Shown piece after piece: positions 1 through 8,199 of a DNA stretch of 44,610 nt. Position 1 is the stretch's first letter, and each line of letters begins with the position of its first letter. The stretch is from contig JAIEMG010000321.1 of assembly GCA_019752375.1 (NCBI GenBank), positions 1 through 44,610 on the forward strand, read 5' to 3'. The position numbers and the translations under genes were made by a program. This DNA comes from Gemmataceae bacterium. GTDB lineage: Bacteria; Planctomycetota; Planctomycetia; Gemmatales; Gemmataceae. Under the pieces are notes generated by a model. That model was not told the DNA's origin and did no database searches. It worked only from the letters and a program-made list of their open reading frames with translations.

Positions 1-14
1 AGCTTGGGTACGAG
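1..14. repeat. Partial palindromic repeat (family H) at window edge
   Basis: AGCTTGGGTACGAG at the window edge resembles the right half of the repeat at 30853-30884 (AGCTTGGGAACGAG) with one mismatch. It is probably the truncated right arm of another copy. The left part lies outside the window, so this is only a suggestion. Confidence 0.3.
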
Positions 15-63
15 GGAAGAAACTACGCTGCGAATCGGTGTCAGACACTGGCGCAACTTCAAA

Positions 64-103
64 ACGCGCAAGCAAGGGATCAAGCACACCCTTGCTTGCG
101 CGT
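64..103. repeat. Palindromic repeat, family A (hairpin)
   Basis: A perfect 15-bp inverted repeat (64-78 with 89-103, core ACGCGCAAGCAAGGG) encloses a 10-nt loop. It begins 15 nt past the stop codon of the minus-strand epimerase gene and could act as its 3' hairpin or terminator, though no U-tract follows. The core recurs, with one G/A change, in the larger hairpin at 39417-39475, so it is a dispersed repeat rather than a gene-specific terminator. Confidence 0.8.
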
Positions 104-117
104 CGGGCTCCATTCGA

Positions 118-1107
118 TTACGCCTGCAACACGTATTCGGTGGATGCGGTGCGGAGTGCGTCGATGTGCGTGCGGCCCCAGTCGACCATCTCCTGGATGC
201 CTTCGGTCAGCGGCACCTCGGGCCTCCAGTCCAGGTCGCGCTGGATCGCGGTGCTGTCGATCCAGTATTGCGAGTCTTCGCCCATGCGATCGTCCGTCAC
301 CTGGCACAGTTCCTCGAAGCGAACATTCATCGCGTCCGCAACCAGGGCGACGATATCGCGGATCGTTACCGGCCCCTTCGGACCGACGTTGTAGATCGAG
401 CCCAGCGGCGCCGACTCGCACACGAGATGGATGGCGCGGGCCAGATCGCGGGCGTGGATGTACGACTTTTTGGCCCGGCCGCCGCCGTGCAGGGGCAATT
501 TCGATCCCGTCAAGCCGCAGAGCACGGCGCGGGGAATGACGCGGTGCAGCTGCTGGCCGGGAGCGTATGCATTGGACGGCCGCAGGATGGTCATCGGGAA
601 GTTGAGCACGTGCGCCAACGACACCAGGTGCAGGTCGGCCGCGGCCTTCGAGACCGAGTACGGGCTGGTCGGCCGCAGCGCCGCGTCTTCGGTGACGGGA
701 GAGGTTACCGAGCCGTACACTTCGGAACTGCCGATTTGCACCCAGCGTTCGAGGTAGTCGCGGTGCGTAAGCTGCTCGGTGATTTTGGCCAGGGCGGTGA
801 TGTTCGTGTCGTAGAAGCGCCACGATTTCTTCCACGAGGACGCATGCGCCAGGGCTGCGTAGTTGATGATGACGTCGGGCTTCTCGGTGTCGAACAGCTC
901 GAACAGGCGGTCCTGCTCGTAGACCATGTGAATCTGGTGATAGGCGTAGCGAGGATCGCCGCGGCCGACACCCAGGGTAAACGGTTCCGGCTTTTCCGGG
1001 TTGCGGCCGACGCAGATGACCTTGCTCGGCTTGGCGTTTTCCAGGAGGTAGCAGGCCGTGTGGACGCCGAATGGGCCGTTGCCGCCGAGGATCACATACT
1101 TCTTCAT
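118..1107 (-). CDS. NAD-dependent epimerase/dehydratase (extended SDR)
   Basis: This 329-residue extended short-chain dehydrogenase probably epimerises, reduces or dehydrates an NDP-sugar. The N-terminal Rossmann glycine motif is GGNGPFG (residues 8-14), slightly unlike the usual GGxGFIG. The active-site SSEVYG segment and Tyr150-x3-Lys154 (SPYSVSK) are intact. The start at 1107 is preferred over an in-frame start at 1149 because the Rossmann strand (MKKYVILGG) begins there and a GGAGAG lies about 9 nt upstream. It is the last gene of the minus-strand sugar operon and is followed by a repeat hairpin. The class resembles dTDP-glucose 4,6-dehydratase or UDP-glucose 4-epimerase; the exact substrate cannot be read from sequence. 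Confidence 0.85.
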   Translation of the reverse strand: MKKYVILGGNGPFGVHTACYLLENAKPSKVICVGRNPEKPEPFTLGVGRGDPRYAYHQIHMVYEQDRLFELFDTEKPDVIINYAALAHASSWKKSWRFYDTNITALAKITEQLTHRDYLERWVQIGSSEVYGSVTSPVTEDAALRPTSPYSVSKAAADLHLVSLAHVLNFPMTILRPSNAYAPGQQLHRVIPRAVLCGLTGSKLPLHGGGRAKKSYIHARDLARAIHLVCESAPLGSIYNVGPKGPVTIRDIVALVADAMNVRFEELCQVTDDRMGEDSQYWIDSTAIQRDLDWRPEVPLTEGIQEMVDWGRTHIDALRTASTEYVLQA

Positions 1108-1170
1108 GCGGTCACTCTCCGATTGAAGGAATAAGGCGCTCAAGTCCACGGGTTGCGATCCATGGACGTC

Positions 1171-2274
1171 TCATGCGTTGTAGAAGCCGCGCATTGTTTC
1201 CACGAGGAAGTCGATCTGTTCCGCCGTGACGTGCTGATGCGCCGGCAGCGTGATAATTTCCCGCGCTTGCCGTTCGCAAACGGGGAAGGCGCCGGCGCGA
1301 TATCCCAGGTCCCTTGCCGCGCGTTGCAGGTGCAGCGGGATGGGATAGTGGACTCGTGCCTCGATCCCGCGTTCGTTCAGGTGCGTCAGCAGCTCATCGC
1401 GGCGGGCCACGCTCGCGATGTAGAGCTGGTAGACCTCGAGATAGCCCGCGGGCCGGCGCGGCGACTGGACGAATTCGCGCAGCGACGCCAGGCCGGCATC
1501 GAGGCGCTGGGCATTAGCCACGCGTGTCTCGATGATCTCGTGCATCTTGTCGAGCTGACGCAAGGCGACGACGGCCTGCACCGGCTGCAGGCGATTGTTG
1601 ACGCCCCAGAATTCGACGTGGTCGCGGTCTTTCAGCCCGTGGTTGCGGTACAGGCGCAGGAACGCGGCGGCTTTGTCGTCGTTGGTCACGACGATGCCGC
1701 CGTCGCCCCAGACGTTGAGCGGCTTGAGCGGATGCATGCTGAACGCACTCGCCTTGCCAAAAGTGCCGACGCTGCGTCCGTTCACCTTCGCGCCCACCGC
1801 GGGACAGGCATCTTCCACGACCGGAATATCGTGCTGGCGCGCAACGGAGACAATGCGTTCGATGTCGGCGGGACACCCGCCCCAGTGCACGGGGAGAATG
1901 GCGCGCGTGCGCTTCGTGATGGCGGCCTCGATGCGATTGGCGTCGATCTGGTAACGGTCGTCGCAATCGACGAACACCGGCCGAGCGCCGACGGCGACAA
2001 TGGCACCGACCGTCGCGACGAATGTGTTCGGCACCGTGATGACTTCATCGCCTGCTTTGACGCCGACGGCCTTGAGGGCCAGGATCAATGCATCGGTGCC
2101 CGTGTTGGTCCCGATGACGTGTTTCACGCCCAGGTAGTTGGCGAATTTACGCTCGAATTCCTCGACGAACGGTCCGAGCGTGAATTCACCACTGGCTACC
2201 AGGCGGCGCAGGTCGGCGAAATACTCATCGACCTCGGCGAACTGCTGATCGAGATAGGCGTACTTCACCTGCAT
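1171..2274 (-). CDS. DegT/DnrJ/EryC1/StrS-family sugar aminotransferase
   Basis: This is a 367-residue PLP-dependent aminotransferase of the family that aminates NDP-keto-sugars. The PLP-binding region TNTGTDAL (56-63), the Asp in VVEDACPAVGA (around 155) and the Schiff-base lysine Lys184 in SMHPLKPLN are all visible. Length and motif order match the family. The ATG at 2274 follows an AGGGG about 9 nt upstream, and the gene starts 3 nt after the stop of the preceding aminotransferase. Two adjacent DegT paralogues suggest either two amino groups on one sugar or two different amino sugars. The substrate is not identifiable. Confidence 0.9.
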   Translation of the reverse strand: MQVKYAYLDQQFAEVDEYFADLRRLVASGEFTLGPFVEEFERKFANYLGVKHVIGTNTGTDALILALKAVGVKAGDEVITVPNTFVATVGAIVAVGARPVFVDCDDRYQIDANRIEAAITKRTRAILPVHWGGCPADIERIVSVARQHDIPVVEDACPAVGAKVNGRSVGTFGKASAFSMHPLKPLNVWGDGGIVVTNDDKAAAFLRLYRNHGLKDRDHVEFWGVNNRLQPVQAVVALRQLDKMHEIIETRVANAQRLDAGLASLREFVQSPRRPAGYLEVYQLYIASVARRDELLTHLNERGIEARVHYPIPLHLQRAARDLGYRAGAFPVCERQAREIITLPAHQHVTAEQIDFLVETMRGFYNA

Positions 2275-2277
2275 GGC

Positions 2278-3423
2278 TCAGTCCCCTCGGCGATAAAAGC
2301 GTTCGATGGATTCGATGACCTGATCCTGCTGTGCATCCGTCATGCCGGGATAGAGCGGCAAGCTCAGGATGCGGTCAGCGGCACGCAACGTCTGGGGGAA
2401 GCTGTGGGCGTTGTACCCCAAGGTTCCCGCGGCCGGCTGCAGATGCAACGGCGTGGGATAATGCACCAGGGCCTCGATGCCGCGATCGGTCAGGCAGCGC
2501 TGCAGCGCGTCGCGTCGGTCGGCCTGGATCATGTACGTTTGATAGACGCAATACTCCCCCACCCCCTCGGTCGGCACTTCGACATGACGGGCAAGGTGCT
2601 CGTTGTAGCGAAAGGCCAGGCGGCGCCGTTCCTCGGTCCACTGGTCCAGATGGCGAAGCTGAACGCGCAAGAGCGCGGCCTGCACCTCGTCGAGGCGGGA
2701 GTTGTAGCTCCAAAACTGGCAATCGTCGCGCGTACGCAAGCCGTGATTGCGAGCCCGCGTCAGCTGTTGAACCAGGACCGAGTCGCGCGTCGTGACTATG
2801 CCGCCATCGCCGAAGGCGTGCAGATTCTTGAGCGGGTGCATGCTAAAGCAGGCAGCCCGGCCCCAACTCCCCACCGGACGCCCATGAAGCTGGGCGCCGA
2901 CCGCCTGGGCCGCGTCTTCCAGGACGAAGAGGTTGTAGCGCTCGGCAATTTCCAGGATTTCCGGCATCCGCGCGGGGCGGCCGGTGAAGTGGATCGGAAT
3001 GATGCCGCGCGTCCGCGGCGTAATCGCCATCTCCAGCGCTTCGGGATCGATGTTGAGGTCGGGACCAATGTCCGCGAAGACCGGGCGAGCGCCGACCAAG
3101 GCAATGGCCGCGGCGCTGGCGGCGAATGAGTTCGGCGCCGTGATGACCTCGTCGCCCGCGCGGACGCCGAGGCCACGCAGCGCGAGGTGCAAGGCACACG
3201 TGCCGCTGCCGACGCCAACCGCGAAGCCGACATTGCAGCAGAACGCAAATTCGCGCTCGAAGGCGGCAACCTGTGGACCGAGGATGTAACGGCCGCTATC
3301 GAGCACGGTCTCGAAGGCGGTCATCAGCTCGTCCTTGATCGCAGCGGCCTGCGCGGCGAGATCGCTGTACGGCACCTGAAAGCCAGGGCGGCGATTCAGT
3401 TCGGGCGGTGTGGTGACGAGCAT
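2278..3423 (-). CDS. DegT/DnrJ/EryC1/StrS-family sugar aminotransferase (second copy)
   Basis: This 381-residue PLP aminotransferase is a clear paralogue of the next gene. Its landmarks are GSGTCALHL (72-80), VLEDAAQAVGA (around 170) and the Schiff-base lysine Lys199 in SMHPLKNLH. An AGGAG 7 nt before the ATG supports the start at 3423. It has a longer N-terminal extension than its neighbour (about 15 residues) but otherwise the same organisation. The nearby UDP-sugar dehydrogenase homologue and Gfo/Idh/MocA protein recall Wbp-type pathways that place an amino group on a C3-keto sugar. That assignment is inference; the family also covers C4 and other ring positions. Confidence 0.9.
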   Translation of the reverse strand: MLVTTPPELNRRPGFQVPYSDLAAQAAAIKDELMTAFETVLDSGRYILGPQVAAFEREFAFCCNVGFAVGVGSGTCALHLALRGLGVRAGDEVITAPNSFAASAAAIALVGARPVFADIGPDLNIDPEALEMAITPRTRGIIPIHFTGRPARMPEILEIAERYNLFVLEDAAQAVGAQLHGRPVGSWGRAACFSMHPLKNLHAFGDGGIVTTRDSVLVQQLTRARNHGLRTRDDCQFWSYNSRLDEVQAALLRVQLRHLDQWTEERRRLAFRYNEHLARHVEVPTEGVGEYCVYQTYMIQADRRDALQRCLTDRGIEALVHYPTPLHLQPAAGTLGYNAHSFPQTLRAADRILSLPLYPGMTDAQQDQVIESIERFYRRGD

Positions 3424-3468
3424 CGTGCTCTCCTGATCCCGGGCTCTGCCCAGGGACGATGGGATGGT

Positions 3469-4362
3469 TTACGCGGCAGCCGCGAGCTGTCCGGCCGTCA
3501 TGGCCAGCGCTTCGTGCAGCGGGGTAAAAGCAAACGAGGGAAACGCTTGCAGCAGGGCGCTGATTTCAAAATGGCGATGGGTGATCGGCGCATTACGCTC
3601 TTGACAGTCGATGCACACCGGACGCTCGCATAGTTTCGTGATCGTGCGCGCCAGCACCGCGAACGAAACAGCGCGCCCTGCCGCGACATTCAAAGTGCCG
3701 ATGCTGCGACGCAACAGGCACTGGCCGAGCAGGCGCGTGAAGTCGCGAATGTAAACGTGGTCGCGCTTCTCTTCGCCATCGCCAAACAGGCGAATCTTGC
3801 CATCGCCGCGAGCCGAGCGCAAAAAGCGGTTCGGTCCATAGCTATTGTGCGTGTCCGCGGGGCCGTAGAGCGCCACGGGACGCAGAACGAGAAAGGGCGT
3901 CTGCGATTTCTGCGCCGCCAGGGCCAGCATCCGTTCGCGTGTGACGTGCATCAGCCCGTACAGCGTATCCGGGGCCGTCGGCGTGGTTTCTCGGAGCAGT
4001 CCGGCATCGTCGGCATAGACGGCGTCGGAGCTGATGTAGGCAACGTGAGCCAGCGGCGTCTTCTCCAGCACTGCAGCTACGTGCTCGCCCATCGACAGGT
4101 TGCGCATCAGGGCGCGCGTATCCCTGCCCCGGTCCGGCGTGATGGCGGATGCGAAGACCAGGGTGTCGTCCTTGCGCAGGAGTGACTGCAAGCGCTCGAC
4201 GGAGCTCGCTTCCAACAGGTTCACGTTGCGAGAGGAGAGCCCCAGCGTTTCCACGCCAAGAGAACTCAGGTGGTCCATCAGGTCCCGGCCGACAAAGCCG
4301 GACGCGCCCAGCACAACGACGCGGCCACGCAACGCCGGGGCCGGTTGCAGGTGTCGAATCAC
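3469..4362 (-). CDS. NAD-dependent epimerase/dehydratase-like SDR with altered active site
   Basis: This 297-residue extended-SDR protein has a typical nucleotide-binding start (VVVLGASGFVG, 15-25) and an SSDAVYADD segment in the expected place. The catalytic Tyr135 is present, but the usual YxxxK reads YGLMH, so the Lys is replaced by His139. The protein may therefore be a weak catalyst, an atypical SDR or a binding protein. It starts with GTG at 4362, supported by AAGGAG about 9 nt upstream, and overlaps the stop of the preceding dehydrogenase gene (GTGA). It belongs to the nucleotide-sugar operon; its substrate is unknown. Confidence 0.8.
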   Translation of the reverse strand: MIRHLQPAPALRGRVVVLGASGFVGRDLMDHLSSLGVETLGLSSRNVNLLEASSVERLQSLLRKDDTLVFASAITPDRGRDTRALMRNLSMGEHVAAVLEKTPLAHVAYISSDAVYADDAGLLRETTPTAPDTLYGLMHVTRERMLALAAQKSQTPFLVLRPVALYGPADTHNSYGPNRFLRSARGDGKIRLFGDGEEKRDHVYIRDFTRLLGQCLLRRSIGTLNVAAGRAVSFAVLARTITKLCERPVCIDCQERNAPITHRHFEISALLQAFPSFAFTPLHEALAMTAGQLAAAA

Positions 4363-5663
4363 GCTACGGTCTCCTTTACTTCAAGCGGCTCGCCGAGCCG
4401 GACATGGTCGAAGCCTTCGCGCATGCACCGCGCCTTGTCGAGGACGCCAAACGGATCGACGATGGTACGGCCACGCATCCGCTCGCGCAGCAACGCCAGG
4501 TTCACCAAAGCGAACTCACGCCAGGGCGTCACGATCGCGAGTGCATCGGCGTCACGGCAGGCGTCCAGCGCCGTATCGACCTGGCGGAAATGGGGCCGCC
4601 CCTCGGACGACAGCACCGCCCGCGGATCGTAGGCACGCACCCAGGCGGTTCGTAACGCTTCGATCAGGTGGACCGCCGGGGAGTTCTTCAAGCTCGCGGT
4701 GTCGGGCTTGTAGGCCAAGCCCCAGACCGCGACCGTCGGGCTATCGTTGCGGGTCAACACCTCCGAATGCAGCACACGCAGCACCCAGTCGCGCCGTTGC
4801 CGAGAGTTCGCGACCCAGGCATCGACAACCCCGGCGTCGGCGCCCACCTCATTCGCGAGTGTTCGCACCGTCGCCAAATCGCGTTCCAGATTGCCGCCGG
4901 ACAGGCCCAGGCCCGGCGCCAGATAGGCGGATGGTCCAATCCGGGGATCGAGCTTCAAGGTAGGCACAATCTCCGCCCAGTCGGCGCCGAGCTTCTCGCA
5001 AAGGTCCGCCAGCGTATTGGTGACGCTGACCGAAGAGACCAGGTACATGTTGATCGCCAGCTTCGTCAGTTCGGCACTTTCGTAGCGCATCGGGAAGATT
5101 GGGCATCCGAACGCGTCCAGCAATTCTCGATAGGCGGCGGGCAGCGGCTGACGCGGATCGTCGCAGCCCACAATGAACCGCTCGGGCCGGAGCGCCCGTT
5201 CCAGCGCGCGACCCAGGATCAGCGTTTCCACCTGGTAGTACAGGCTCAGGTCTCGCCATTCCGGGGTACTGCGCAGCCGCTGTTCCCAGCGACGTGTGAA
5301 GCCCGGCGACACCTGGCTAAGAAGGACCAGGGCCGTGCCCGGCGCGGAGTTGGCGAGCAACTCCATCATGCGTTCGTGAAGGACGCTCACGTCGCTGCGG
5401 TCGCCGGCGTCGGTCGGAACGTCCAGCGAAAGGTAATTGACGTCGCACTCGCGGAGTTCGCGCACGTCCGGGGTAAAGCGGATGCGCTCACGGTGCGTTT
5501 CGAGCAACTTGGCCAGACCGGGTTCGTACACCGGCAGCCGCCCCTGCTGCAGATCGGTGCACAGGGCGCGGTCGGGATCGAAGGCGAGGACCTCGAATCC
5601 CTTCGAGGCGGCGGCGATGCTGGAAACGAGCCCCAGGTGTGACAGCCCCGCAAAACCGATCAT
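4359..5663 (-). CDS. UDP-glucose/GDP-mannose dehydrogenase-family protein lacking the catalytic Cys
   Basis: This 434-residue protein has the UGD three-part layout: an N-terminal Rossmann domain (MIGFAGLSHLGLV), a central domain with ELTKLAINMYL (Lys201, Asn205) and a C-terminal domain (WGLAYKPDTASLKNSP). At the position of the nucleophilic Cys (family motif GFGGSCxxKD) the sequence is GLSGGNLERD, with Asn258 in place of Cys. Classical two-step oxidation to a uronic acid needs that Cys, so this enzyme may stop at an aldehyde, bind only, or do something new. The ATG at 5663 is preceded by AGGGAGG and overlaps the previous stop (ATGA). An upstream in-frame extension is out of frame with the neighbouring coding sequence and was rejected. 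Confidence 0.85.
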   Translation of the reverse strand: MIGFAGLSHLGLVSSIAAASKGFEVLAFDPDRALCTDLQQGRLPVYEPGLAKLLETHRERIRFTPDVRELRECDVNYLSLDVPTDAGDRSDVSVLHERMMELLANSAPGTALVLLSQVSPGFTRRWEQRLRSTPEWRDLSLYYQVETLILGRALERALRPERFIVGCDDPRQPLPAAYRELLDAFGCPIFPMRYESAELTKLAINMYLVSSVSVTNTLADLCEKLGADWAEIVPTLKLDPRIGPSAYLAPGLGLSGGNLERDLATVRTLANEVGADAGVVDAWVANSRQRRDWVLRVLHSEVLTRNDSPTVAVWGLAYKPDTASLKNSPAVHLIEALRTAWVRAYDPRAVLSSEGRPHFRQVDTALDACRDADALAIVTPWREFALVNLALLRERMRGRTIVDPFGVLDKARCMREGFDHVRLGEPLEVKETVA

Positions 5664-6586
5664 GCAGCCTCCCTTTGCTCGGCCCGGTGCGCCAGGTCGC
5701 CGAGTACCTGATTGATCCAGATGTCGTTGGCAAAGTCGGGAAGGGCGCCGTCCCGGCACAGGGTCTGGAAGTAAGCGTACTCCCGGGCCCAGGTCAGATC
5801 GGGCGACTCGAAAATCTGCGTGTCTTCCTCCGGCCGGCCGCTGGGGAAGACGCGTCGCCGTACGGTCAGCGTGCTTGGCCCCCACTTACAGAGCCCGCGG
5901 ACATGAGCGCTGCCGGTCTCGCCCACCACATCAATTTCGAATGAGTTGCGCCATGACACGAGGCTGGCGCTGAGTTCCAGCGACGGCATACCGGCGGCGC
6001 CGAAGGTCACATGATCGAGGGCCTTGTTTTCGAAGCGGCTGCCGAGCCACGGCGTGAATGCTCCGCGAGGCCGGCCAAGCAGGAACGCCGTCAGGTCGAG
6101 CAGGTGTGAACCCAGGTCGCCGAGCACGCCCAGGCCCCGATCGCGCCACGGCGACTGAAACACGTCGCGTGCCGTGCCGTTGCCGTAGAACATGCGTGCC
6201 AGGTACACTCGCCCCACTCGTCCCGATGTGATCGTACTCTTGAGCGCTGCAACCACCGGCTCGAAGCGATGGTTGTAGGCGGTGTAGCAAATTGCCTTCA
6301 TGCCGCGGGCCGTGCGGGCCAGGTCGTGCAGTGCTTCCGCCGATGCGAGCAACGGTTTCTCGACCAACACGTGCTTGCCGTGGCCGAGCAGGTAACGCAG
6401 CAAATCGACCTTGTCGTGGTCGGGCGTGCAGACCAGGGCCGCATCGTAGGTGTGCAAGGGCACGTCGCGGAGCGTCCGGTACTTCGCGCCGTCCGCCACG
6501 GGGTCCACGGTGGCGACCGCGTCCGCACCACAAACCGTCCGTCGTTTCTTGCCCTGCGTACCCAGTCCCACAATGACGCAACGCAT
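5660..6586 (-). CDS. Gfo/Idh/MocA-family oxidoreductase
   Basis: This 308-residue NAD(P)-dependent sugar oxidoreductase has a Rossmann start with GLGTQG (7-12) and the diagnostic EKP motif (HVLVEKPLL, Lys77). A C-terminal alpha/beta substrate domain contains GDLGSHLLDL, where the His resembles the usual catalytic/metal-site region. Members oxidise or reduce hydroxyls on free or nucleotide-linked sugars. In Wbp-type pathways such a protein makes a C3-keto sugar for a DegT aminotransferase, and both partner types are encoded next door. The start at 6586 has GAGAGCG just upstream. The 3' end overlaps the next gene by 4 nt, indicating translational coupling. Confidence 0.85.
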   Translation of the reverse strand: MRCVIVGLGTQGKKRRTVCGADAVATVDPVADGAKYRTLRDVPLHTYDAALVCTPDHDKVDLLRYLLGHGKHVLVEKPLLASAEALHDLARTARGMKAICYTAYNHRFEPVVAALKSTITSGRVGRVYLARMFYGNGTARDVFQSPWRDRGLGVLGDLGSHLLDLTAFLLGRPRGAFTPWLGSRFENKALDHVTFGAAGMPSLELSASLVSWRNSFEIDVVGETGSAHVRGLCKWGPSTLTVRRRVFPSGRPEEDTQIFESPDLTWAREYAYFQTLCRDGALPDFANDIWINQVLGDLAHRAEQREAA

Positions 6587-6642
6587 AAGACGCTCTCATC
6601 CGATGAGTCTTGAGACGGAATGACGCTTCGCCGTACGCTCCA

Positions 6643-8199
6643 TCACACCGCGCACAGGTATTGCATTCGCTTCTGGAGCGCGTCTAGTTTCTTGAGCACG
6701 TCCGTTGGCGCCACGGGGTTGTTCACTTCGCGTTCGCAGATGACTGCCGCGGCCATCGAGCCCAGGATCGATGCCATCACGGGCGATCGCGTCGCCACCA
6801 GGGACAATGTTGCATAGGCGAGCAACGCATCGCCGGCGCCGACGGGATCGACCAGCTTGTCCACGAAGCTGTCGATCGTGAAGAACGAACGCACGTCGTG
6901 GCTGGGGGCGCGGTAAGTGATGATGCCCTTGTCGCCCAGCTTCAGGATCAGCGTCTTGCACCGAGCGCGCTTGTACAGTTCCAGCGCCAGCGGCCGGATC
7001 GTCGAATCTTGATCGCACAGCGAGAAACGCGTCTCCAGCTCGTTGGGCGTGATGAGGTCAAATCCCTCGAAATCGAGGATGTTGCCCCAGCGGCTGGCCA
7101 CCTGGCTGTCGGCGACGCTGAGCGCGCCGGCCGGCAGGCTTGCCGTCAGCTCGGGAATGGTGCGGCGGCTGAAGATGCCGTGGCGGAAGTCGCTGAAGAT
7201 CACCGCATCGACGCGGTGGCCGGCAACCGCCGACTTCAAGTGATCCAGCGCGCGGTCGGAGATGGGCCGATTGTCCAGCTTGTCCATCTTCAACATGCGA
7301 TGGCCGTCGGCAAGGAAGACGTTCTTCTGCGTCGTCGGCCGCGTGTGATCGATGAATGGTTCGCAGACAACCCCGGCTGCTTCCAGGTCGCGGAGGACAA
7401 AGTCCTTGAGCGGATCGTCGCCCAGCACGGTGGAGAAGCGCACCTTCGCCCCGGCCTGGCACAGGTGCTTGGCCACCACCGCGGCGCCGCCCAGGGCATC
7501 GACCTGCGTCTCGTATTTCAGGCTGCCTGTCGGCGACTTGGTGATGCCGCCAAGCAATGAGCAGTAGACGTGCGAATCGACGATCGTATCGCCGACGACG
7601 TGGACGTGGATCCCCGCCAGCGCGTCGATGGCGCGGCGCAGGGCGTCCACCGTGATATTCTCCGATTCCATCAGCACGGCAAGCTTTTCGGTCGCCAGCT
7701 TGGGCGGCGCCTGCTCGATGAAGCACGACGAGGAGAAGACCACGTCGCCGGGCGTGAAGATCATCTCCCCGCCGAACGACTCCAGGGCCGCGATTTCCTC
7801 CGCCGTCTTGGGATGCACGCCGCCGCCGCTGGTATACTCGTAGCCCTTGGCGAAGTAGTCGGGCTGGATGAACTTGATGTTCTCGAGCGGCTCCGGGTTT
7901 TCATCGACCAGCACGTAGTCCACCATCTCGAATGCGGCCAGGTTCATGGCTCGCAATTGCTGCGGGACAAACGGCCGGAAGCTCGCCTTGGTGATGTGGG
8001 CGTCGCAGGTCAGGCTGGCGACGAGGATGTCGCCTTTGCTCTTGGCATACATCAAGTGGCGCACGTGTCCGGGATGCACCAGGTCAAAGGTGCCGTGACA
8101 CATGATGACCGAGCGCTGGCGCGGCCGGGGGCCGAGCAGAGCGCGGAGTTCGTCGCGGCTCTTGATTTTTCGCCGGTAGTTGGTTTGGCCTGCGCTCAT
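6643..8199 (-). CDS. Bifunctional nucleotidyltransferase / PfkB sugar kinase, HldE-like in reversed order
   Basis: Residues 30-160 form a cytidylyltransferase-like domain with GTFDLVHPGHVRHL (36-49), a KGY loop and FSSS. Residues 195-500 form a PfkB/ribokinase fold with LGGAAVVAKHL, TPNELE and DPVGAGDALLAYA (catalytic Asp457). These are the two activities of heptose-7-phosphate 1-kinase and heptose-1-phosphate nucleotidyltransferase. In classical HldE the kinase comes first; here the transferase is N-terminal. GmhA- and GmhB-like genes at 13691 and 14302 supply the missing heptose steps, so a role in making NDP-glycero-manno-heptose is the best inference. The nucleotide (ADP or other) is unknown. 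The start overlaps the preceding stop (ATGA). Confidence 0.85.
   Translation of the reverse strand: MSAGQTNYRRKIKSRDELRALLGPRPRQRSVIMCHGTFDLVHPGHVRHLMYAKSKGDILVASLTCDAHITKASFRPFVPQQLRAMNLAAFEMVDYVLVDENPEPLENIKFIQPDYFAKGYEYTSGGGVHPKTAEEIAALESFGGEMIFTPGDVVFSSSCFIEQAPPKLATEKLAVLMESENITVDALRRAIDALAGIHVHVVGDTIVDSHVYCSLLGGITKSPTGSLKYETQVDALGGAAVVAKHLCQAGAKVRFSTVLGDDPLKDFVLRDLEAAGVVCEPFIDHTRPTTQKNVFLADGHRMLKMDKLDNRPISDRALDHLKSAVAGHRVDAVIFSDFRHGIFSRRTIPELTASLPAGALSVADSQVASRWGNILDFEGFDLITPNELETRFSLCDQDSTIRPLALELYKRARCKTLILKLGDKGIITYRAPSHDVRSFFTIDSFVDKLVDPVGAGDALLAYATLSLVATRSPVMASILGSMAAAVICEREVNNPVAPTDVLKKLDALQKRMQYLCAV

Noticed and set aside
4..1134. Long plus-strand frame opposite the epimerase gene at 118-1107
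   Set aside because: Antisense shadow of a well-supported SDR gene; its translation is Arg/His/Val-rich without motifs.
1153..3129. 658-codon plus-strand frame across both aminotransferase genes
   Set aside because: It lies antisense to two genes with complete PLP motifs and spans their junction; long shadow frames are expected at this GC content.
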